38,627 nucleotides of DNA from Gloeopeniophorella convolvens (Eukaryota; Basidiomycota; Agaricomycetes; Russulales). Position numbers and translations under genes: made by a program. The notes under the pieces are model-generated. The model had not been told where the DNA came from and made no database searches. It saw nothing but the letters and a program-made list of their open reading frames with translations. The DNA lies in assembly GCA_022496205.1 (NCBI GenBank), contig WTXD01000121.1, positions 1 to 38,627 of the forward strand. Reading direction: 5' to 3'. Of the stretch, positions 19,550-30,430 are shown piece by piece (position 1 is the stretch's first letter; each line of letters begins with the position of its first letter).

Positions 19550-20504
19550 CGCGTCGCTGGCAAATGTAGCGCGGCGCGCGAAAGCGAGGGTAATGGATTC
19601 CGCGCTCGCGTGGCAGCCACGTGGCCTGTCTGTTCCCACAGACTCACATTGGTCACAGCCACCGGCCCGGCCCTCGCCGGCCCAACTCGACCTCATGATC
19701 ATCAGCATGTGCCAACCCATCATCGAGTTTGTCAAGAAACCCACCATCGCCGCCAGTGCAGCTCATCATGATCTTCACTGCTTTTCCTGTACTTTCTCGT
19801 GGTCTTGCATACCCACTGCTGTGATGCTGTGAGTCCTGGCCCACAAGTCTGGTATCCCAACATCCCCGCCGCAGCTTGAGAAACCATCGATCGGGTTGAC
19901 ATGTGCCCGTTTCCCCCAGGAACGCAGTTCTGATCGCCCATTCCGAAGGCCCCTTCCTACGCGCCTGAGACCTCTCTGTCAACGTTAGATAGAACGGAAT
20001 TGGTAGGTAGCGCTACCACATACTCGCCTCGTCGCTGTCTGCCACGATTGCACGCAACGAGTCGCATCGTGTCATTCTCGATCCTTGCTCTCCCTTGAGC
20101 CTTCGGAAAAAGTTGAGGGTTGTAAGTGAATGTACTTGCACGACTACTGTATTTCGTCAAGTTGTATCATTGACTCGGTGATCATGTGCGCTGATCTCGA
20201 CGTTGTGGAACAGCACAAGGCATCTTCCTTTGTGCTTCTCAAGCAAGAGTCGGCCTGCATAATTACACAAGCTATCTCAGTGATCAATGCGGTAAACTCA
20301 CAGAAGCCTGGTCAGGACCCTGATCTGAGCGCAAGCTGCTGCAGCAGGATTCCCTCGAATCACGCAGAAGTTTCTCTAGAAGGTTTCCCGTCGTCGTGCT
20401 CCCACAATCAAATATTTCCTTCGGCGACGTGTTGACACTTCGTCGACTATAAAGAGGTTCCTGGTCACTTGGTCGAGCCAGGTTCGGAACAGCTCACGAC
20501 AAAT
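19550..20504. other. Intergenic; no clear gene
   Basis: A plus-strand frame of 101 codons at 20130-20435 begins with ATG but has no recognisable motif and stops just before the promoter of the next gene. Otherwise I see nothing beyond the upstream regions of two divergent genes. Confidence 0.45.
20448..20453 (+). promoter_or_regulatory. TATA box of DUF6534-type gene B
   Basis: TATAAA lies 52 nt upstream of the ATG at 20505, a normal distance for a short-leader fungal promoter. Confidence 0.6.
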
Positions 20505-22390
20505 ATGTCTACTCCCAACAACACTCTTGGGGCAATGCTCGCTGGCATCGTCGTCTCGTCGATGTAAGTGTTATTTTGATACACGTGTGTACGTCGCACT
20601 GAAGTCGTTTGCGCCAGATTGTATGGCACAACTCAACTGCAAGTATTCTCTTATTTTATAAAGCACTCCGGGAGGGATCGTCTCTCCTTGAAGTCATTCG
20701 TAAGGATGCTTCGAAGACGCTTTTCTCTGTCGCTCACGGATCCACCCCTCAACGCAGGTTGCATCCCTCATGTAAGTGCACAGTGTATCGCAATACAGAG
20801 TCAACCAACCGATGCTCATACTCGAATATATCTCCAGAGTACTCGACGCCGTTAATATGTTCCTCCTAGCACATACACAGTATCACGACTCTGTGACCAA
20901 TTTCGGTAACGGCTTAGCAGATCGCAGCGCCCCTTGGTACGGTCCATAGCTCCTTACCGGATAACTCACTCATCATTTTCATCTAGGTCCTTCATGGTAT
21001 GTAGCGACTGTCACAGACTCGCCACTTACTGACACTATCCGGAAGGCATGCGTGATGACTGGGAGTAAGTGTTGTCCTCACGTTCAGTCCTACGTGTGAA
21101 CTCACTATCCGGCGGACAGTTGTAATCAACTGTTCTATCCAACAGTGCGTATAGATCGTTTCGATCAGAGTCCTGTCAAATTGAACACGACACACAGCTT
21201 CTTTGCTCACAAGATCTATCAACGCAAGTTGACGCTTCTTATACTACAAGGGGGATTATGTAACATACTTCGCAGTGAGCAAAGGCGCTCTTGCTTTGCC
21301 ATTAGCAATCGTACGTGACATTCAATATATCCTCCATGTAACACTCATACCATTGATACGATAGTCAACGCTATCTCTTGGGGCATCTGGTAAGTAGCTC
21401 ACTCAGCACCAGCACGCATTAGCTGATGGACTCACATCATCAGGCCTTGGTATGAGTACGTGGGATACTCCATATATCACCAAACACTCGTTAATATCTT
21501 GTCGCGTCGTGCAGCTTATGGTGTCAAGCTGTTCGTGTCCTTGTAATGGAAATCGACGTATACAGTATTCTGACAAATCCGCCAGTATACAAAATCCTTG
21601 GTTCGCGGACCCTGGGCCCCAACCTGTGCGTGACTTGCAACATGCACTTAGAAGATTGAGGGTCCTTACCGACAACCTCGCCGACAGCGCTTCGCAATTA
21701 TCAGCCTTGCTCTTCAAGTTGCTTGCGACACACTCATCACGGGTGGCATGGTCTATTATCTCGTAAGGAGTAAGACAGGTGCCAGCACGTAAGGGTCTTG
21801 GTTTGATATCGGGACTTTCTCTGACCAGTCGTAGGACGAACGTACTACTCAACCGATTGATATTCTACTCTCTCAACTGCGGCGCCCTCAATCTGTAAGC
21901 CGATCTTGCTTTCTACAATAGACAAAGCTAAGTCATTCGTTGCACCCAATGGAGAGTACTCGCTATTCTTAGCCTTGCTGGTGTAAGTTTTCACCCATCT
22001 GTTAACGAGAGGTTTGAAACCACATTCAACGACGCAGTTAACCAAGTACCCGCACACAATGATCTACGCACCATTCTTTGTCGTCCAAATCCGGCTTTAC
22101 TTCTGTTCCTTGGTCGTGATGTACGTCAACCCCCGTGCATTCACTGTAATCACTATTCTTAATTACTCCTGCCGGTCAGACTCAACTCCAGGGATATTGT
22201 CCACAGCAAATTTGAGGCCCCTGGTCTCCCCGTCATCGCATTCCGCGACCCTTTCGAGCTGAACAAGTCAAGCAACGGGGGCTCTGATAAGGCAACGATG
22301 AGCAGTGATGATGGAACCACGGAGTCGCAAACGATGGTTTATGGTGGGATTCAGATTCAACGCACCATCGATATCGTAAGGATGGATTGA
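20505..22390 (+). CDS. DUF6534-type seven-helix membrane protein, copy B
   Basis: Paralogue of copy A; function unknown. Eighteen exons: 20505-20563, 20618-20699, 20758-20771, 20838-20936, 20987-20996, 21046-21064, 21120-21144, 21198-21223, 21276-21310, 21365-21389, 21444-21455, 21515-21530, 21586-21625, 21688-21788, 21835-21894, 21955-21982, 22038-22120 and 22180-22390 give 314 aa. Landmarks are LYGTTQLQVFSYF, VTNFGN (71-76), HFFAHKIYQLS, QVACDTLITGGMVYYL, MIYAPFFVV and LNSRD (246-250). Seven hydrophobic segments fit a seven-helix topology. The intron at 21224-21275 starts with GCAAGT instead of GT. The tail ends IQIQRTIDIVRMD, shared with copy C but not with A, D or F. Confidence 0.9.
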
Positions 22391-23637
22391 AGCCCATATG
22401 TTTGGACATACACCCGAAGCGCTCTCCAAAAGGGATCATGCCATGTCACTGAAGTATATCTATCTACCTTTTTCCTTCGTCCTTCGTTAGCAGAACGGCT
22501 GGCAGAAAGTGATATCACATTCTCAGATCTGACTCGCTGTCTAAGCGCTGTCGTTCAGATAAGCGGACCACGCAACAAAATCATGAAACCCGTGAAGAGA
22601 CTCTAAGTGGCATGTATGACTTCTGTAATCACGGTGAGAGTAATGAGCCTCTCATGAGAATCTTGCTTTCTGATTCTTCCTGGTTCTCAAGGACAGTCCC
22701 GCCACCGATGATCTCGTACGCGGTTACGTGCTGCCTTGGCACTACGGACGCGTATCGTTGTCTTTCGTTACGCATGAACTTCTATCTACCATCGAGAACG
22801 AGCCGTCCGGCCAGGTTGTTCCCACACCGCGTTCCATTCTAGATGTGCTCCACGAAGGTCTTCTGGGACAGTGAAGGACCCCCATGATCACATTCGCTCT
22901 GTGCTTCTGGAAGACCCCTCGGTGATGTACGGAAAGAGCGTGTATCTTTCAACACTGTATTTGGTGGGGTGTATGCGCCGACTTTACAGCCCTAATTACT
23001 CTTGTGGCGGTGATCAGAATGGCTCGCCGTGTTACACTGACCTATTCGTACCTGCTATCTATGGCATGATACAGACAGAGAAGATGACGGGCTTTCCTCA
23101 AAACGTTGCCGGCCGAGTCGCGCGGTTTCTGATTGACGCTGGAAGGTGAGCGTAGCGCCGCTCGGCTGTGGGCAAACGATTGGCTTACCGTGCTTGTTCA
23201 GTTGCGTGCCACCAAGAAGCTCCCTGAAGCACCGCGCGGGCTCCATGATTGGGCCAAATCACACACCCCATTGAACCCGACGTCAGTGATCGCAACAGCT
23301 AATCAGAAAACATCGCACCTCCTGCAGCTACCTGCAACATGGGGCCATCAACGTGGCGATGAGCACCCCCACACTGCATCACACTGAGTAGCGTCCGACG
23401 CTGCCCCAATGCTGCTGGAGAGTCGCGCGATCTTCAGATGACTAGAGCTTCAAGCCCCAAGGCTGCTGTATGATGGACCAATAGGCGGTGACGCACGTCG
23501 GTGATCGCAACACTATGACATGGGAGGTGAGGCCTTGGTGAGCATGAGAATTATTGAGCGTCCCCTTGACTCATTTCCGTATAAAGTTGTGCATCCTCAT
23601 CTTGCCCTACACAGTGCTTTCTTGCAATCCGAACAGT
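22391..23637. other. Unassigned gap with two protein-like frames
   Basis: No gene model could be built. One frame at about 22683-22872 reads like protein (KDSPATDDLVRGYVLPWHYG, then THELLSTIENEPSGQ) and ends in TGA. The next 92-codon frame, 22871-23149, also looks protein-like (KDPHDHIRSVLLEDPSV). They are in different frames and could be exons or a decayed gene. I do not recognise a family. Confidence 0.3.
23580..23585 (+). promoter_or_regulatory. TATA box of DUF6534-type gene C
   Basis: TATAAA lies 53 nt upstream of the ATG at 23638, almost the same spacing as in copy B, which suggests the promoter was duplicated with the gene. Confidence 0.6.
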
Positions 23638-25575
23638 ATGGTCGCGCTCGTTCCCGTAGATAACAGCATCGGGGCTCTATTCGTCGGTGTCTTAACCTCA
23701 ATGTTGTAAGCCATGGCCATCGAATACATCTGACATCGACGTAACCTCCTTCCAGTTTGTACGGTGTTATCACCTCAAGGGTATGTTCTTACTTCACAAG
23801 GTACTCTTCGGAGGACGGGAGGATCCTCAAGTCATTTGTAAGCAGATATTCATTTAAATGATATTCCACATCGCTGACATTCTGCCATGTGCCATTGTCT
23901 CCTAGGTTGCATCCCTATTGTAAGGACCCCATTTCGTCAGCCCATGACGGACTCACACATCTAACGCATCCGTTGTAGAATACTGGATGCATTGAACCTC
24001 GCATGGACCTCGCATGGACTGTACACAAATGCTGTGACCAACTTCGGGGATTATCAGTCCCTCAAGATTCCTCCCTGGCAAGTGCTTGCCACCTTGCCGC
24101 AGCTCGAACCCAATAATGACCATACCGATTGCAGGACATCCACGGTGAATTGAATCAGACCTTATTTGTCACCGTCATGTTCTCACATCCCGTTTCAGGC
24201 CTCAGGAATCGTAGGGAGTCAGTCCATTGGCTGTGCTGTCGACTCGGATCACAGCTAACGATGACTCAACAGGCATCATAAACTCTGCGATACAGCAGTA
24301 AGACCGTAATACTTCCACAAATAATCCATGTATTGAAGGATGTCGTTAAGCTTCTTCGCGCATAAAGTATACCGATGTAAGCCCCTCCCGCTAATCTGCG
24401 ATCCCTGGAGTAATATCCTCATTAGTGAGCGATGGGTCTCCCTTCATGCCGACCATAATTGTGCGCTCTTCGTCGCACTCTCGCTCAATCAAAACCCTCA
24501 GCCAGTTGACTCACAGTCGATGACATCGCTCTGCGCGTTTGGTAGGCCCTCCGGATATCTCCTCACGACGTACTATAGCTGACGGAAATCGATGGCGGTC
24601 CTAGCCAGTATCATCGGTGAGTCGCCGCCAAGCTCTAGAAGGAAGAGCCCACCTACTGACTCCGGTATCCTTCTGTAGTGTTCTCCGCACCTGCGTTCGT
24701 GCAAATCCACAAATATCTACTTTCCGGACTCACGATTGAATCCATGCACTCATATTTAGATTTCAGTCACACGCGCCCAATGATAAAATCGTCAGTTGCT
24801 TACTCTCCATAGTAAGCAGTTGTTCAGGGGAACCATCAATCTAGATACTCGGCGCACTTTCCCTCCTGCTCTCGTGTAGCACGTTCATAACGGGAAGTAT
24901 GATATACTATCTCTTAAGAAGTAGAACGGGTATCAGGAGGTGCGTCCTCAATGCACTTTTTCCAGCTGATCTCTGATCGAATTCCAACGCCACTCCAACT
25001 CTACGCCCCCCAGAACTGACTCTGCGCTCAATCTGCTGGCATACTACTGCATTAATTGCGGAATCCTCAATATGTGTGTTTCTTGTCAGTAGCTAGCAGA
25101 CTAATAATGTATGTTGACGGTGGCTGGCACTTAGGGCATCTTCGACTTGCTGTCTTGTAACGGTACGTCTCGCATCTAATCCTTATATTACGCCCGACTT
25201 ACCTCCACTTCTTTCAGTTTGTCGCATTTCCCAAGACGCAAATCCATTTTCCATTTTTCTTCGTTGAAGTTCAACTCTACTTCCTCTCGTTCGTGGGATT
25301 GTACGCGATTGCACAGTGTATTGCCTCATCGCATCGCTCACACAGTACACTCATTCAGGTTGAACTCTCGAGAAGCTGTCCGCAGAAGATTCAGGGGGTC
25401 CAGACACGGCAATGGAGTCACCCTGACGCAGTTCAAGCCTTACAGCACAAGTGCTGAACAAGATCCTTCTACATTGATGGCTGCAGTCAGCGTCGATGAC
25501 AAGTCCCACGTGAGAAATATGTCGGACGGCATCCAGATAGAACGTACCATCGATGTAGTCAGAATGGCAGTCTAG
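23638..25575 (+). CDS. DUF6534-type seven-helix membrane protein, copy C
   Basis: Paralogue of A and B; function unknown. Eighteen exons: 23638-23705, 23756-23837, 23906-23919, 23979-24077, 24135-24144, 24199-24217, 24273-24297, 24351-24376, 24426-24460, 24517-24541, 24605-24616, 24679-24694, 24760-24790, 24845-24939, 25014-25073, 25135-25162, 25218-25300 and 25359-25575 give 314 aa. Landmarks are LYGVITSRVCSYF, VTNFGD, HFFAHKVYRLS, TFITGSMIYYLLRSRTG, IHFPFFFVEVQLYF and LNSREAV, then TLTQFKPYS and a tail ending IQIERTIDVVRMAV. The intron at 24078-24134 uses a GC donor (GCAAGT). Exons 13 and 14 are shorter than in the other copies by whole codons. Exon 11 uses an acceptor inside a segment that would otherwise bring in a stop, so that junction is the least certain. 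Confidence 0.86.
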
Positions 25576-26000
25576 TTGGTCTCATTCGCGGCAATATGGC
25601 TGCGGGAGGTAGCTCGCGTGCGGCACCGTTGCGTGCTCCGATGTGCAAGCCCTTTACATATCTTTCTCTTCAGTTCCGTGGCCGTACCTCGTGTGGTTTT
25701 CCCGACCAGGACCAACACCCAATCACTAGCCTGTACCCCAGGAGCAGAAGCTCAGGAAACACGGTGTCGAGACTCCAAGGCCACAGACCAGATGATCCTA
25801 TATCAATGCTACGCCTACCTTGCTCGTTATGTGCCCGAGACTGGCGCAGATGTAGTGAGCACCTGGATTCATCTAGGTATAAGTAACACGAGGCTGTCAC
25901 CAGCATCCGGAGTCCGAGCTTGGTTTTTTGCGCCTTGACATACATAGAATGGCGCTGATGTCTGAATGATGACATATGTTCTGGTTGCTACAAATAGTAT
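25576..26000. other. Intergenic, no gene seen
   Basis: About 425 bp between copy C and the tRNA gene. Short overlapping frames occur on both strands but none has a motif I recognise. Confidence 0.5.
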
Positions 26001-26110
26001 GGCAAGATGGCCGAGTGGTCCAAGGCGTGTGACTCAAGCGAAAGCTTGCCTGATCAGTTCAGGTTTCTCATCTGCGTATGCAGGCAGGGGTTCGAATCCC
26101 CTTCTTGTCA
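26001..26110 (+). tRNA. tRNA-Leu(CAA) with intron
   Basis: The 7-bp acceptor stem pairs GGCAAGA with TCTTGTC, and the encoded discriminator is A. The A box (TGGCCGAGTGG) and B box (GGTTCGAATCC) are clear, and there is a long variable arm (TGC-GTAT-GCA) as expected for Leu or Ser. CAA at 26035-26037 sits in a CTCAAG loop, followed by an intron of roughly 28 nt (about 26039-26066, boundaries inferred). An intron at this position is typical of eukaryotic tRNA-Leu(CAA). The anticodon stem is imperfect at its first pair. Confidence 0.94.
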
Positions 26111-26112
26111 TA

Positions 26113-26118
26113 TTTTTT
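26113..26118 (+). terminator. RNA polymerase III terminator
   Basis: A run of six T residues starts three bases after the tRNA 3' end, a standard Pol III stop. Confidence 0.85.
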
Positions 26119-26288
26119 CCAACTTTTGGCCACAGTGTCGGCATATCCTCCAGTTTTCAGTACACCTTCGAGAAGTAGCCTCGGACCGGGGCCGGAATTT
26201 CGAAGGGGTTCCGGTCGAGTATAATACACTGATGTTCACTTTTACATCGGCGACGAAAGCGACCGTTTAGGGCAGGATATAATAGACG

Positions 26289-27067
26289 TTACTTTACAAT
26301 GGGATTGACTCCCCGAGCAGCAAGGTAGTCCTTTGCTGCGCTTGCAGACTATACCCACGCGGCATGTCAGCGAGCAGTCGAGCGAAGAACAACAGAAACG
26401 GACCAGGCCTTTGATGAGCTCGTAGATGCTCTTGTCGTGGAACCGTAGGCCAGTAATTGGATCTGTGTACGGGGCCTGCATTCGCTATCAGCGCAAGGAT
26501 CTCCAAACGCACCAGACTATGTACCTCTAGTCCAGTGATGTCGCAGTAGCGTCGCTGTGGCAGCACTGATGGTGGTGCTTCGATGGACAAGTCTAAACCC
26601 GAAGATTCGTCAGGCGGCGGTAGCTCAACCAAGAACGGTCGACTTACACGACGTCATTTCGTCTTCTGCAGCGGTATTTGCAGGAGCATCAGCTACTGTC
26701 CCGTCGACCTCCATGACTTCCTCGCGCTCCGCTCGCCGTCTTTCCCTCTCGAGCCTTTCGCGTTCGCGCTCCTGCCCTAGCACTGTCTTCAGGTTCTTGG
26801 TTCGGCGACTAGCATTTTTCGTGTACGCTGGGTTCTTGAAGGGCCGTGGTGCAGATAGGTTTGACAATTGTTCGCCGAGGGTCTTGAAATACAAGTGAAA
26901 GTACCAATAAAGAGAACCAATTGGTACGTACAGGAACTTGGGGCGTAGCAGTTCCTTCTGCGCTCGGCGCAGCGGAAGCCTTTTTGCGCGTGGATCCTTT
27001 AGGTGGCCTGCATTTTGAGAAGTTGGCTGAGTAAAGCCGGAGTCGGATGAAGGAATTATACGAACAT
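26289..27067 (-). CDS. IES6: INO80 chromatin-remodelling subunit IES6 (YL1-C domain)
   Basis: IES6 (human INO80C) binds actin-related protein Arp5 in INO80. Clear exons are 26648-26882, 26525-26592, 26404-26475 and 26289-26348. They encode RPFKNPAYTKNASRRTKNLK, a charged R/E-rich helix, an acidic linker, and the YL1-C domain: YCDITGLE, APYTDPITGLRFHDKSIYEL, KDYLAARGVNPIVK at the end. The 5' end is uncertain. The only suitable ATG (27067) fits if ATGTTC is spliced straight to the exon at 26882, giving 146 aa. An extra open segment at 26932-27007 (PPKGSTRKK) also has good splice sites but leaves no in-frame ATG, so it may be an alternative exon or part of the leader. The gene is head to head with IND1. 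Confidence 0.92.
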
Positions 27068-27176
27068 GGCGAGGAGTTGCGAAAGGGAAGCAACACAGTA
27101 CTAGCGGACCGGAATTCCGACAACGAAGCGATTCAATGACAAACCCTCGCAGTCACGCAGACTCTTCCACCTTGGA
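27068..27176. promoter_or_regulatory. Shared divergent promoter region, IES6/IND1
   Basis: About 110 bp lie between the proposed opposing start codons. No TATA box is evident. Promoter role is inferred from layout and depends on the uncertain IES6 start. Confidence 0.4.
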
Positions 27177-28404
27177 ATGAACTCGACAGCGCGGCGACTA
27201 TTCAGTACGTTCCGTGCTCTGCACCATGGCAACCCTCTCGTGCGCGACGTATCCGTATATATGCATCTACGCTGGAGCTTTCACCGCAGGGTCTCCCGAG
27301 ACGCGGCGACCCCCCGACGATGCCGCGTCGCGGCCTCCCACCGAAGCGTGGCATTCCCAACGTCAAGAAGGTCGTCGTAGTCGCCAGCGGTAAGGGCGGA
27401 GTGGGAAAAAGCACGGTCGCCGGTGCGTATTACCACCGGTTTCTCGTGCATGGGTTAACACGCAGTAATACCTCCAGTGAACCTTGCATTCGCGCTTGCC
27501 GCGCGAGGGGGTGCGCGCGTCGGCGTGCTGGATTTGGACATCTTCGGGCCTTCAGTACCAAAGCTCCTCGGTCTAGAGAATGCCGGAGAGCCCCAGCTGA
27601 CGTCGAGTACGCTCCTATCCTCTCGCTCTGGACCTTTGCATAACGGACTTTCGTGCCAGCCGGTTCCCTCATCCCGCTCACGAACCACGGGCTCCCCGCT
27701 ATGTCGCTCGGATTCCTCCTTCCTGGTGCCGACGCCCCCGTAGCCTGGCGTGGTTTAATGGTCATGAAGGCCGTGCAGCAGCTTCTGTTCGACGTCGACT
27801 GGCGCGGCGCGGACGCGCATGGACCAGGGCTCGACGTCCTGGTGATTGATATGCCTCCGGGCACAGGCGATGTCCCGCTTTCTCTCGGCCAGCTTGTTAA
27901 CGTTGATGGTGCGTAGAGCCTTGCTTACAAATGAGCGGCCAAAGGACCTTACGATGATCTGTCGGTCGTGCAGGTGCGGTCATTGTCTCGACCCCACAAG
28001 ACGTCGCCCTTGCCGACGTCCGCAAAGGCATTACTGCCTTCCAAAAGCTCTCCATACCTGTATGCTCACCGGTGTTTAGTCTCCCCGTACCATTCTTACC
28101 GAACCGTGCTCAAAAGATAACCGGCCTCGTGCTCAACCAGGCGTATTTCCTCTGTCCTTCCTGCAGCACGCCACATTACCTCTTCGGCTCCTCAAATGCA
28201 GCAAAGGAACTCGGAATCAAGGTCCTTGGAGAACTTCCTCTCGCGCCAGGCGTCAGCGCCGGTGGCGACGCGGGGCTGCCTTACGCCCTCGTCGGCTCGC
28301 GATCGGACGTAGATGGCAGTGCTGGCCAGGCATGGCGCGACACGATGGCGGGGGTTGCAGAGCAGGTCTGGGAGACTGTGCACCCGGAATATATTGCATC
28401 ATGA
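27177..28404 (+). CDS. IND1: Mitochondrial P-loop Fe-S protein IND1 (NUBPL)
   Basis: IND1/NUBPL is a Mrp/NBP35-family NTPase that delivers [4Fe-4S] clusters to respiratory complex I. Six exons: 27177-27248, 27290-27422, 27478-27606, 27660-27908, 27974-28059 and 28117-28404 give 318 aa. The N-terminus [18 protein letters not shown] is a mitochondrial presequence, which favours IND1 over the cytosolic paralogues. The deviant Walker [11 protein letters not shown] (about residues 57-66) is followed by [17 protein letters not shown] and [12 protein letters not shown]. The cluster-ligating CxxC is present as FLCPSC near residue 230, and the domain ends with [17 protein letters not shown]. Its presence fits an organism with complex I. 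It is convergent with membrane-protein gene D (131-bp spacer). Confidence 0.95.
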
Positions 28405-28535
28405 CCCGGGATTGCGCTAGGGCGCACTTCTACCATTACTACACTAGGAACGTCACTGCTCTACAACGTAATTTACTGTTTTACAATGGTCGGAAGGAGA
28501 GGCACACCATCAAGGCACGCCTCATCGGAGCGCTT

Positions 28536-30430
28536 CTACACTATCGAATCCCGGCCGACTGCCTTCTCTACTCTCCGCCGTTCCGCGTGCCTGTGCAACA
28601 TGGGGAGATCGTCGTGCTCCCCAGACTCTGGCGAAAGTTTGAACGTTGTTAGTGGGCTCATGTCGGTGACCTGCTCCCGCGTGATGGTGACTACTGTCCG
28701 TCCTTCGCCATTGATGCCTAAGCGCTCGCGAACATGGTCGCGTGAGTTCAATCTGCGTGGTCTCCGAGTCAGGCTTCATCGCGAGCGCTAAGCGACAGAA
28801 CATACATCGTCATGAACGAGCACGCGTACAGCCGAACGAGGATAAAGAAAAATGGAGCGTAAATGAGCGTCTTCGCATACCTGACGTACTGTTGGAGAAG
28901 AGCAGCTTCAATGACCGGCGACTGATGGTGTTCGCCCTGCTACGTACCGTGATGAGACAGGTAGTAGCGAATAATCTATCAGTGGTGGTTCATACGTCAG
29001 TTTGCAGACGAGGACAGTGACAAACTACGTACAAATTCAACGCGCCGCTGTTGACGATATATAATGTCAGCAGATGGAGGGCGCGATTCGTCCTTGGGGA
29101 AGCACAGATCAATCAGGTTCTGACGGCGCTTAGACGAGAAGCAGGGAGGTATCGTACCTCTTTACGTTCGTGCGCTGCTGAAGGATGTAATACACCATGC
29201 TCGCCGTGATGAAGATGCCGCAAGCCACCTCAAGGCCCAACGCGCTGGCGCCGAATGGCTGCACGATAGGTACGTCAGTAAGTCAGCTGCTGAGCTCGAT
29301 TATCTGATACGAACTATTGCTTGCGTCTCTTCGGTGAACAACCCTACTTGGAAGCTGTCACAAGTAAGCAGGGCGCAAGGGTTCATAGAAACGACCGCCT
29401 GCTCACTTCCTCACGACGAACGCTGGGATGGGCGAGATTAGTTCTCTTATGGGAACAAGGAACATTTTAACTATCGGCTTACCAATGCTGAAGCCTGACT
29501 ACGTCTCAGTATTAGTGGTTATAATCAGGTGTATACGACCTACCAAGTTCCATCACCGACAGGGCACTCTGTGAACGATGGAGTTGGGTCAGAGCGACAT
29601 CATGTAGGGGTGGCGTAGACGAACGATGACAAGGGGCACGATCACGTTCTTCCTCTGGCTGACTGAGATGATCATCAGACGGGAGTGTGCTCATCCGAGC
29701 CTTTCGACTCACGCTGATAGATCCGAGTAGCATAGAATCTGACGGGCTCACATGAGGGCCGATTCGTTGCGCAAAATACGGACGTACTGCTGTATGCATG
29801 TACTTGCCAGTACTACGAAGGCGTTAATGGTCCCGGTGTCTCACGGGTGAGCAAAGGAGTTCGGCGTACCCCCTACAACCGCCTGTATCTGCATTCACCG
29901 GAAGCACAGTGAGCGGACATGATCGTTCCTCGCGGTGGAGATAGGCGTACCACTAGACTCCTACAGACGTGGCGGGGTTAGAGGGTCGATTGCAGAAGAT
30001 TGCAGCTTACCATGGCGCATGCAGGTCCGCGAGGAAATCGCCGAAGTTCGTAACCCCCGCAATGTAGAATCCGTGACAAATGAGTGCCAGGTGCAAAGTA
30101 TCCAGACCTCTGTCCTGACGTGAGCACGGGGCGACTCGTGTGCATTCGTCGACCCACAATAACAACGCTACCTATGGTACAGCCGTGTGAGCACGAAGAC
30201 GGTCGCTTCACGTGATAGAACTCACGAAGCCCTTCAAGAAGCGTCCGTCATGTGAGGAGTGTTGGGTATAGTACGAGTACACCTGCAACCATGTGATGCC
30301 ATAAACACTATATTTCGCCACAAGTTCTGTGTCAGCCTCGCCGCGGAGAAAGGGGCGCTGAAACTCACATCGAGGACAAGACGATACCAATGAAGAAAGC
30401 GCCGAGGAGATCGTTCACCAGGGCTGTCAT
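28536..30430 (-). CDS. DUF6534-type seven-helix membrane protein, copy D (inverted)
   Basis: Fourth member of the local family and the only one on the minus strand; function unknown. Eighteen exons: 30369-30430, 30226-30307, 30158-30171, 30011-30109, 29951-29960, 29870-29888, 29788-29812, 29713-29738, 29625-29662, 29544-29568, 29483-29494, 29407-29422, 29315-29354, 29158-29258, 29033-29092, 28948-28975, 28806-28888 and 28536-28752 give 318 aa. Landmarks are VYGITWLQVYSYY, VTNFGDF, FYATRIYQLS, EVACGIFITASMVYYIL, LIYAPFFF and LNSRDHVRERL. Exon 9 has one extra codon. The tail is charged and carries VTITREQ, comparable to TISQFTP in A. By sequence it is closer to A and F than to B and C. Confidence 0.9.

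Noticed and set aside
23995..24020. Short tandem duplication (ACCTCGCATGG twice) in exon 4 of copy C
   Set aside because: The exon keeps the family length of 99 nt and aligns with its paralogues, so this is not a recent insertion.
24541..24604. Frameshift in copy C near exon 11
   Set aside because: Reading from the nearer AG gives a stop, but using the TAG at 24602-24604 as acceptor restores exactly the 12-nt exon and phase seen in the other copies.
26007..26270. 87-codon frame across the tRNA
   Set aside because: It reads through the tRNA body and has no protein similarity that I recognise.
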